Below are positions 58,966 through 64,000 of a stretch of 64,000 nt of DNA, in pieces; the stretch's first letter is position 1, and the number at the start of each line of letters is the position of its first letter. Below the pieces are notes generated by a model. The model searched no databases, was not told the DNA's origin, and saw nothing but the letters and a program-made list of their open reading frames with translations. Both the position numbers and the translations under genes were made by a program. The stretch spans positions 36,907 through 100,906 of the forward strand of contig CAMLDY010000003.1 in NCBI GenBank assembly GCA_946478895.1, in the 5' to 3' direction. This DNA is from an uncultured Gemmatimonadota bacterium (GTDB lineage: Bacteria > Gemmatimonadota > Gemmatimonadetes > Gemmatimonadales > Gemmatimonadaceae).

Positions 58966-59562
58966 CTAAATGAGCGGAACAAGCACTCTCCCTTTCTCAT
59001 CCCGGTACGCCCGGCCCAACCGATCCGCAAAACCGTGCAACACTTCCATATCCCGCTCACGTACGCGGTACTGCGCTGCCGTCGTCGGGAGCCTGTATGT
59101 AGCGATGCTCTCGGTCGCCGGCTTCTTCACCTGCATCCTGCCCTTCACCAGCTCCGCTCCCCTGGGCTTGGCAAAGTCCCACATTCGTCTGCCGATCTGC
59201 GAGTTCGTCAACGGACATTCGGGATAGCGTGCCCGGATGTACCGAATGAAGTACTCGTTGTCGATCAGCTTCTCGTGCCCAACCTCTGCCCGCACCTCAG
59301 CGGCATCGATCGCCGGCCGCTGTCCGGGCGGAGTCTGCCAGCGCTTAAGATCTTCGGCCTCGAGTGAGACCTGGATCTTGGCGCCCAGAACGGCGGCAAC
59401 CTGTCGCAAAAGCTCGAGCGAGACGTTGTACTCTTCGTCATGCTCGATATTGCGAATGGTTGACGGCGAAACTGGTCTTGGCAGCCTTGCCGCAACGTCT
59501 TCACGACGGAGACCTCTGAGCTTTCTGATTCGCTCGAGTTCCCGCCCTATCCATTCAGCCAT
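58966..59562 (-). CDS. XRE-family helix-turn-helix regulator
   Basis: 198 aa. N-terminal HTH: LERIRKLRGLRREDVAARL and SPSTIRNIEHDEEYNVSLELL, the XRE pattern, followed by LRQVAAVLGAKIQV. The C-terminal 110 residues, including IRARYPECPLTNSQIGRRMW, match no family I know. Upstream of a lytic transglycosylase gene with 34 bases between; the palindrome ATTGAC-N7-GTCAAT 52 bases before its start could be its own operator. Confidence 0.8.
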   Translation of the reverse strand: MAEWIGRELERIRKLRGLRREDVAARLPRPVSPSTIRNIEHDEEYNVSLELLRQVAAVLGAKIQVSLEAEDLKRWQTPPGQRPAIDAAEVRAEVGHEKLIDNEYFIRYIRARYPECPLTNSQIGRRMWDFAKPRGAELVKGRMQVKKPATESIATYRLPTTAAQYRVRERDMEVLHGFADRLGRAYRDEKGRVLVPLI

Positions 59563-59613
59563 TTCGATCTATTGTGATAATGCCACTGCCGAGATACGTA
59601 TAACGCTACCTGT

Positions 59614-59632
59614 ATTGACGCATTCGGTCAAT
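59614..59632. promoter_or_regulatory. Candidate operator before the XRE gene
   Basis: ATTGAC, seven bases, GTCAAT: 6-bp perfect arms in the 220-base gap between the two transglycosylase loci. On the minus strand TTGACC here could be a -35 element with TAGCGT 17 bases on. Autoregulation is a guess based on position. Confidence 0.3.
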
Positions 59633-59782
59633 GAAAAGTTTTGCCCCCCGGAAGCGAGTCCAGCCGGAAAAAACATCAGCAAAGTGACGCGTGCCAACGC
59701 AAATCGCTTTCCTGCAAAGGGTTGCGATCTCGGTAATTAGCTTCGCTTGTGGGTCGGATGTTTACGGAGCGGTTCCGGCGGC

Positions 59783-60535
59783 TTACTCCGACATCCCAAA
59801 ACTGAGCATCTGCGTCGCAGCCTGCTCCGCGAACTTCAGGACCTTCCCCGAGTAGGTGTGGCAATTCGGTGTGTTGGTTCCTCTCACGCAGCCGTTATAG
59901 CGCTGGAGCGCAGTCGCCACGCTCGGCGACCGCTTGATCAAATCCGCCAGGATGCTCACGCCGTGGCAGATGTTGGAATCGATCGCGAAGAGGTCGGCGG
60001 ACGTACAGCCTTTCCACTTACCGGCGTGGAAGGGCATCACCTGCATCAGCCCCCGCGCTCCGACGAAGCTTTTTGCCTTCGGATCAAGCTTGGCATCCTC
60101 CGTGAGAACGACCCCGACCAGTAGCGCGGGATCGATGTGCTTCTTCCCTCCTTCGACCACGATCGCCTGGGCGATGCGTCGCGCGAGAACGGTGTCGTTG
60201 GTGTATTTGCGGAGAGAATACGCCACCTTCTTGATCTCGAGCTGCGCAGCCGAGTCATCAGGCGCTACGTAGGCTTCGGTGCCGGGCTGCGCGGCGGTGA
60301 CGACCGCGGCGGGAAGGTGAAGGAGGGCGCCTGGCGGGATGAACTTCGGATGGGATTGATGAATCGTCCAGATGGTCCCGGCGGTGAGAAGGAGCACCGC
60401 GCCGATACCCTGGAGAGCGTTCCTGAGAATTCTTTTCCAGCCCGGGGCCGGAGGTCGCAGCGGCCGCCTCACCGGTACGTTGATGAAGGGATCCTCGGCC
60501 CCTGACCGGCGCTTTTCGAATTCGAGGTCGGCCAT
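59783..60535 (-). CDS. Membrane-anchored lytic transglycosylase, paralogue 2
   Basis: 250 aa. A cytoplasmic N-terminus of about 30 residues is followed by one helix, ALQGIGAVLLLTAGTIWTI. The SLT domain is DPALLVGVVLTEDAKLDPKA (Glu), SFVGARGLMQVMPFHAGKW, NICHGVSILADLIKRSP and ALQRYNGCVRG. It is alignable to 58257-58931 throughout, differing in the N-terminus. Duplicate peptidoglycan lytic enzymes may act at different sites or growth phases. Confidence 0.9.
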   Translation of the reverse strand: MADLEFEKRRSGAEDPFINVPVRRPLRPPAPGWKRILRNALQGIGAVLLLTAGTIWTIHQSHPKFIPPGALLHLPAAVVTAAQPGTEAYVAPDDSAAQLEIKKVAYSLRKYTNDTVLARRIAQAIVVEGGKKHIDPALLVGVVLTEDAKLDPKAKSFVGARGLMQVMPFHAGKWKGCTSADLFAIDSNICHGVSILADLIKRSPSVATALQRYNGCVRGTNTPNCHTYSGKVLKFAEQAATQMLSFGMSE

Positions 60536-60621
60536 GCCCCCTCGGGTTGCACCTCATATGCCACACCGGGTATGGAGATTGCCCTCCCGCCGGTGCCCAA
60601 CTCCGACTACACTGACTTGAA

Positions 60622-61383
60622 ATGAAAGAGTCCGAAGGACTTTATCGCTCCTTTCGCTTTCTGAAGAAAGCGCTTCTCGGGCTCCTGATCGTCGTCGTCG
60701 CGCTGCTGTTGTTCGGCTACTTCTTCTTCATGCGCCACGTTGATGCGCCGAAAGCCTGGGCCGCCGCCGATCGAGAGCTCCAGGGCGGCATGCTTCAGTA
60801 CGACGAGAAAGTCGAGCAGAAAACCCGGGTGTTCGTCCGCCGCCCCACCGACTACTACCGAAGCGCGAATGGGATCCTGTACGCCACCAATCACCGGCTG
60901 ATTTTCATCGGCGTTGCGCCGGGCAGCAAGCTAGAGAACGAAGACGCTCCGCCCGTGATCGTCTCCCAGGAATTCAAGAACGACACCCTGCTCGACCTGC
61001 GCCCGCGCCGCCTGTACTTTCTCACGGCGCACGGAGTTGTCGTCACGCACCCGGGCTCGCCGCGCGGAGAATTCGCCGCCGTACACGGTCAGGAAGCCGA
61101 GCTCGATTCGCTCGTCGACTACGTCAACGGCATCCACGCCGCGCAGCGGCGCGCCGCCGCCGAGGAGCGCCGCCTCCGCGCCGCGGTCGCCGCGCTGATC
61201 AACGAGCCACTCTATTACACGGTAAAGCGAGGGGATGCGCTTTTCAGCATCGCGCGGAAGTTCGAGACCACTCCGGAGCAGCTCAAGCAATGGAATCAGC
61301 TCCAGGGCGATCTGGTTAAAATCGGACAGAGACTGCTCGTCAAGCCAGCCAAGAAACCGGCGAGCCAACCGACGAAGCAATAG
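60622..61383 (+). CDS. LysM-domain protein with N-terminal membrane anchor
   Basis: 253 aa. A hydrophobic helix (ALLGLLIVVVALLLFGYFFF, about 17-36) is followed by an unfamiliar beta-rich region (YATNHRLIFIGVAPGSKLE, a PH/GRAM-like strand pattern). The last 55 residues are a LysM: YYTVKRGDALFSIARKF and TPEQLKQWNQLQ. LysM binds peptidoglycan, so the protein is probably periplasmic-facing. Divergent from the second transglycosylase, 86 bases away. Confidence 0.85.
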   Translation: MKESEGLYRSFRFLKKALLGLLIVVVALLLFGYFFFMRHVDAPKAWAAADRELQGGMLQYDEKVEQKTRVFVRRPTDYYRSANGILYATNHRLIFIGVAPGSKLENEDAPPVIVSQEFKNDTLLDLRPRRLYFLTAHGVVVTHPGSPRGEFAAVHGQEAELDSLVDYVNGIHAAQRRAAAEERRLRAAVAALINEPLYYTVKRGDALFSIARKFETTPEQLKQWNQLQGDLVKIGQRLLVKPAKKPASQPTKQ

Positions 61384-61478
61384 CTGTAACCAGCGTCTCC
61401 GCCGTCACGTAGTTAGCATCTACCGCGGCCGCGTCAGGCTAGATTGCGTGGACCGCCCGCCACCATCAGGAGTAGCGC

Positions 61479-61664
61479 ATGGACGATCTGAAGCAGACTC
61501 TCGACAAGCTGCGTGAAGAGCTTACCAACGCCGGCAAGCGGCTCGCCGAGCTGGCGCAGAAGGCAGAGGCCGAGCTGCCGGAAGCAGGCAAGAGAATCAA
61601 CGAGGAGTATCTGCGACTGCAGGCGATGCTCGACGCCGCCGTCGACAAGCTGCGGCACAAATAG
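61479..61664 (+). CDS. Small helical protein
   Basis: 61 aa with AGGAG ten bases before the ATG. Highly charged and Leu/Ala/Glu-rich heptads (LKQTLDKLREELTNAGKRLA) predict a coiled-coil or two-helix hairpin. No Cys, Trp or family motif. It looks like a small coiled-coil partner or a phasin-like protein. Convergent with the hypothetical gene at 61944, with the long inverted-repeat element between. Confidence 0.6.
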   Translation: MDDLKQTLDKLREELTNAGKRLAELAQKAEAELPEAGKRINEEYLRLQAMLDAAVDKLRHK

Positions 61665-61690
61665 CCGCACGGCGCGCGGCTCTGGGACGA

Positions 61691-61933
61691 TCAAGGCGGG
61701 GAATCGATTTGGGCGCGCAATGGCATCCACAAAACAGAAGCACGGAGCCTTAAGCTTTGTCAGCTTGCTGCTCGCAGCGCCTATGGTCGGAGTGCCGTCG
61801 CGTTCCGGGTAAGCCGTTGATCAGGGCATGTAACAATGAGCTTTTGCTGCCAGGCGCAAGCTGACCAAGCTTACAGCTCCGCGCTTCTGTTCTGTGGATG
61901 CCGGTGAGTGCCGAGATCGCTTCCCCGCCTTGA
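61691..61933. repeat. Long inverted-repeat element with 78-base arms
   Basis: Left arm 61691-61768 and right arm 61856-61933 are both 78 bases and match as inverted repeats at 66 of 78 positions; several of the differences would still form G-U pairs. Terminal TCAAGGCGGGGAA is identical to the reverse complement of the right end. Loop of 87 bases. No gene inside, no obvious target-site duplication. It lies between convergent small genes and begins 26 bases after one stop and ends 10 bases before the other. Confidence 0.85.
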
Positions 61934-61943
61934 CACCGCCAAG

Positions 61944-62279
61944 CTAGACGAGGTGGGGTCGAGCCTCGTGCCCGGCGCGGTACGCCGAGAGAATCTGGAT
62001 GTCGCCCACCGTCGGCGGCGCGATGGAGTACACTATCCCCAGCCGCCAGCTCTCGTGCGCGAGATGGTAGCGCCGATAGATGATGTACGGCGCATCCTGA
62101 ATTGCCTTGTGAATCGCGTTGTCTTCGATCTCAGCGAGCGGCTTGTCGGGTAGACAGATCTCGGGCGGCGGCTCCTCGCCGAACTCGAGTCTCATTACTT
62201 CCGCGCGCGACGTGATCAGCCAGCATTCCATTCGGAGATCGGCGAAGGTGGTGAAGGCGAGACGCTTCGCGGGAAGCAA
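61944..62279 (-). CDS. Hypothetical protein
   Basis: 111 aa from a TTG; an internal ATG at 62231 (MECWLITSRAEV) is an alternative. Composition is protein-like with strong GC at third positions. Motif-like parts: MECWLITSRAEVMRLEFG and YRRYHLAHESWRLGIVYS. No family recognised. It may be co-expressed with msrB upstream, but a hairpin lies between. Confidence 0.5.
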   Translation of the reverse strand: MLPAKRLAFTTFADLRMECWLITSRAEVMRLEFGEEPPPEICLPDKPLAEIEDNAIHKAIQDAPYIIYRRYHLAHESWRLGIVYSIAPPTVGDIQILSAYRAGHEARPHLV

Positions 62280-62293
62280 AATCTGAGCGCAAA

Positions 62294-62335
62294 GGAGGCC
62301 GAGGGCTAGACGCTTCGACTAGCCGCTCGGCCTCC
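62294..62335 (-). terminator. Hairpin downstream of msrB
   Basis: Stem GGAGGCCGAG (62294-62303) with CTCGGCCTCC (62326-62335), extended by GCTAG and CTAGC (62305-62309 with 62319-62323) after a small bulge. It begins 18 bases after the msrB stop codon. A TTTGC stretch follows on the minus strand rather than a clean T-run, so it may terminate only partly. Confidence 0.6.
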
Positions 62336-62352
62336 TTCGTTCCGCTGGCCAG

Positions 62353-62964
62353 CTACTTTGCTTTTTTCGCCAGCTCCGGTGTCTTGAACAGCGCCGCGTA
62401 CTGGCCGTAGCCTTCCGCCTCGAGCTGGGATGCGGGAATGAATCTCAGCGACGCCGAGTTCATACAGTAGCGAAGGCCGGTCGGACGGGGGCCGTCGTTG
62501 AACACGTGGCCGAGGTGCGAGTCGGCGTGCGCGGATCTGACCTCGGTACGCTCGTAACCCAGCAGCCGGTCGCTCTTGGTGTGGATGTTCGCGGCCTCGA
62601 GCGGTTTGGTGAAGCTTGGCCAACCGGTGCCGGAATCGAACTTGTCGAGCGAGCTGAACAGAGGCTCGCCCGAAACTACGTCGACGTAGATGCCGGGCTC
62701 GTGATTGTCCCAGTACTGATTCCGGAAGGGGGTCTCGGTCGCTTCGTGCTGGGTGACTTCGTACTGCAGCGGGGTGAGCTTCTTTTTCAGCTCGGAGTCG
62801 TTGGGCTTCACGTAGGTTCGGTGTGCCGCGGCAGGCTGGACCGCAACTGAAGGTTTGGACTGCGCGTGAAGGATGTTCACGCAAAGGAGACTGGCGACGA
62901 CAGCGGCCGCGAGCGTCTCGGCGAACGAAAATTCAGGAACTCGGGCTACTCTATTGTAGTGCAT
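62353..62964 (-). CDS. msrB: Peptide-methionine (R)-S-oxide reductase, exported
   Basis: 203 aa. The N-terminal hydrophobic stretch ([20 protein letters not shown]) ends in a likely signal peptidase site, so it should be periplasmic. MsrB fold: [77 protein letters not shown] contains the catalytic Cys. The CxxC zinc pairs of many MsrB proteins are missing (SGEP and SGTG instead of CGxP and SGCG), an accepted zinc-free form. Confidence 0.93.
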   Translation of the reverse strand: MHYNRVARVPEFSFAETLAAAVVASLLCVNILHAQSKPSVAVQPAAAHRTYVKPNDSELKKKLTPLQYEVTQHEATETPFRNQYWDNHEPGIYVDVVSGEPLFSSLDKFDSGTGWPSFTKPLEAANIHTKSDRLLGYERTEVRSAHADSHLGHVFNDGPRPTGLRYCMNSASLRFIPASQLEAEGYGQYAALFKTPELAKKAK

Positions 62965-63334
62965 GCTGGCTCCGGCGGCGGATTGATTTCTGTCTACACA
63001 TCATACGCCACAAACTCCGCGACGGTCCAGCGCGACAGGGTCCCTACGAACCGGTTGCCAGGGTGCTTCGTCCGCGGGTCGCCGCGCGGCGGGCTGGGGC
63101 TGAGCGGGACATTGCAGGATGCAAGCGATTTGCAAATTGCAGAGATTTTCAGGGCCCTCGGGCGCCCGGCCACTTCTGTAAGTCATTGGTGCGCCGGAAC
63201 TTGCGATTCGGCCGGGGTTCGGTTCAGCGGTTGCCCTATGAGGGGTTGCCTGATGTCAGGCAGTGCGTCTTTTGACATGCTGAAGGCCCTAAGAAAGCCG
63301 GCGGCGATTTCCCAACGTTTCAGGAGAGTCTTAA
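62965..63334. promoter_or_regulatory. Leader and promoter region of pilA
   Basis: 370 bases without a gene between divergent msrB and pilA. A perfect TGCCTG-ATGT-CAGGCA hairpin (63247-63262) lies in the presumed leader, and CAGGAGAG is the pilA ribosome-binding site at 63321-63328. A sigma-54-like GG...TTGC arrangement (63220-63235) is possible but weak. No riboswitch was recognised here. Confidence 0.5.
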
Positions 63335-63700
63335 ATGAGCAACAAAAAGGGTTTTACCCTCATTGAGCTTCTGATCGTGGTCGTCATCATCGGCATTCTT
63401 GCCGCGATCGCGATTCCGAAGTTCGCGAACACGAAGGAGAAGGCCTACCTTGCTGCGATGAAGTCTGACCTTCGCAACATGGCGACCTACGAAGAGCAGT
63501 ACGCTGCCGACAACGGTGGTGCTTACTTCTCGGGAACCGCGACCGCTGCGGCTCCTCTCCAGGGCTTCAGCCCCTCGCAGAACGTCACGGTTGTCGTGAC
63601 CGCAGTTGGTGGCCCGCCGCCGTCGTGGAGCGCGACCGCTACGCACACGCAGACTGCGAAGACCTGCGACATGACCAACGGTGTGATCACCTGCACCTGA
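63335..63700 (+). CDS. pilA: Type IV major pilin PilA-like
   Basis: 121 aa. Class III signal MSNKKG is cleaved before Phe, then FTLIELLIVVVIIGILAAIA, the hydrophobic pilin helix with Glu5, and IPKFANTKEKAYLAAM. The C-terminal third has a Cys pair in KTCDMTNGVITCT, a short D-region loop. It is small compared with most group A pilins, like the short pilins of Gemmatimonadota or Geobacter-like species. Assembled into type IV pili at the inner membrane; no pil assembly genes are in the window. Confidence 0.95.
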   Translation: MSNKKGFTLIELLIVVVIIGILAAIAIPKFANTKEKAYLAAMKSDLRNMATYEEQYAADNGGAYFSGTATAAAPLQGFSPSQNVTVVVTAVGGPPPSWSATATHTQTAKTCDMTNGVITCT

Positions 63701-63724
63701 TTACAGGCTTCATTGGCATGAGAG

Positions 63725-63756
63725 AAACGGAGCGTCTTTCGACGCTCCGTTTTTCT
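63725..63756 (+). terminator. Rho-independent terminator of pilA
   Basis: Perfect 12-bp stem AAACGGAGCGTC, loop TTTC, GACGCTCCGTTT, followed by TTCTTTTTCT. It lies 25 bases after the pilin stop, so pilA is monocistronic. Confidence 0.93.
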
Positions 63757-64000
63757 TTTTCTCGGCTTCTCGGACCTGAGCGCTGCGGCTGGCCACCACA
63801 TGAACGGAAGCGGGCAGCTGCAAGCGTGACAGCTTCTACGCTGAGAGCTCTCGGGAGGCATCGCGTCTCGTCGTCCCAGTCCGCAGTTGGAATGGCGAAT
63901 GGATGCGGACGTGTATTGCTGTTGGCGTAGCGGCTGTAAAGCTTGCCGCTGCCCGCTTCAGTACTGTTAGATGTAGAGGAAGCCAGATGTAGAGGAGCAG
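63757..64000. other. Window end, no gene recognised
   Basis: 244 bases without a convincing coding region. The last 32 bases contain a direct repeat AGATGTAGAGGA at 63969-63980 and 63985-63996, 16 bases apart. It may be the start of a tandem array or just the upstream end of the next gene; the window stops before this can be told. Confidence 0.4.

Noticed and set aside
62965..63334. GEMM riboswitch before pilA (as known in Geobacter)
   Set aside because: GACGCAAAGC and GAAA tetraloop motifs are absent; only a small TGCCTG hairpin is seen.
63969..63996. Direct repeat AGATGTAGAGGA at the window end
   Set aside because: Only two units in view; too little to call a tandem array.
1..64000. CRISPR array, prophage or insertion sequence
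   Set aside because: No evenly spaced direct repeats, no cas, integrase or transposase genes could be recognised. Long inverted elements lack a transposase.

Overview
The window is a GC-rich, densely coding bacterial chromosome segment (about 60-65% G+C by eye). It has no phage, insertion sequence, CRISPR array or rRNA. A complete act operon for alternative complex III, a PilA-type pilin, a large M14 zinc carboxypeptidase and a biosynthetic arginine decarboxylase together suggest a Gram-negative soil or sediment bacterium. My best guess is Gemmatimonadota, with Acidobacteriota as the alternative; this is inference, since no phylogenetic marker such as 16S rRNA is present.

Bases 1-28036 form a large exopolysaccharide locus of two divergent arms. 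The minus-strand arm runs from about 20970 down to 1. It is a chain of start/stop-overlapping genes: polysaccharide deacetylase, FemAB-like transferase, DegT aminotransferase, low-molecular-weight phosphatase, AMP-dependent acyl ligase, PrmC-like methyltransferase, NAD synthetase, asparagine synthase, acyl carrier protein, O-antigen ligase, a second deacetylase, two GT4 and three GT2 glycosyltransferases, a GNAT, a YdcF-like protein and a second, truncated asparagine synthase. This gene set resembles the exosortase-A (XrtA)-associated polysaccharide locus, but no exosortase lies in the window. The plus-strand arm (21444-28036) holds two tandem membrane acyltransferases, a GNAT, a deacetylase-fold protein, a second acyl carrier protein and an FkbH-type HAD protein. 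Together these look like an ACP-dependent decoration module.

Bases 28336-32905 look regulatory. A sugar-nucleotide epimerase is translationally coupled to a receiver/degenerate-GGDEF protein. Then come a soluble histidine kinase and a second receiver/degenerate-GGDEF paralogue preceded by a clear GEMM-I cyclic-di-GMP riboswitch. This suggests that c-di-GMP and phosphorelay signals feed into polysaccharide control. A strong bidirectional terminator and a tRNA-Ala(TGC) close the region.

Bases 33329-41139 hold actABCDEF on the minus strand, with a perfect CRP/FNR-type palindrome upstream of actA. From 41193 to the end the genes are mostly housekeeping: trmJ, a 49-aa membrane protein, DUF488, an M15-like peptidase with an inserted EF-hand/dockerin-like loop, DedA, Mn-type superoxide dismutase, speA, pdxH, moeB-rhodanese, an MBL-rhodanese sulfur enzyme, an ABC exporter, a lipoprotein, the M14 peptidase, an EamA transporter, two paralogous lytic transglycosylases with an XRE regulator, a LysM protein, msrB and pilA.

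The most unexpected feature is a set of long hairpin elements in intergenic gaps. One family occurs twice (45955-46168 and 53424-53639), each copy between convergent genes, with a compensatory base-pair change between copies. Two unrelated long inverted-repeat elements lie at 33111-33266 and 61691-61933.
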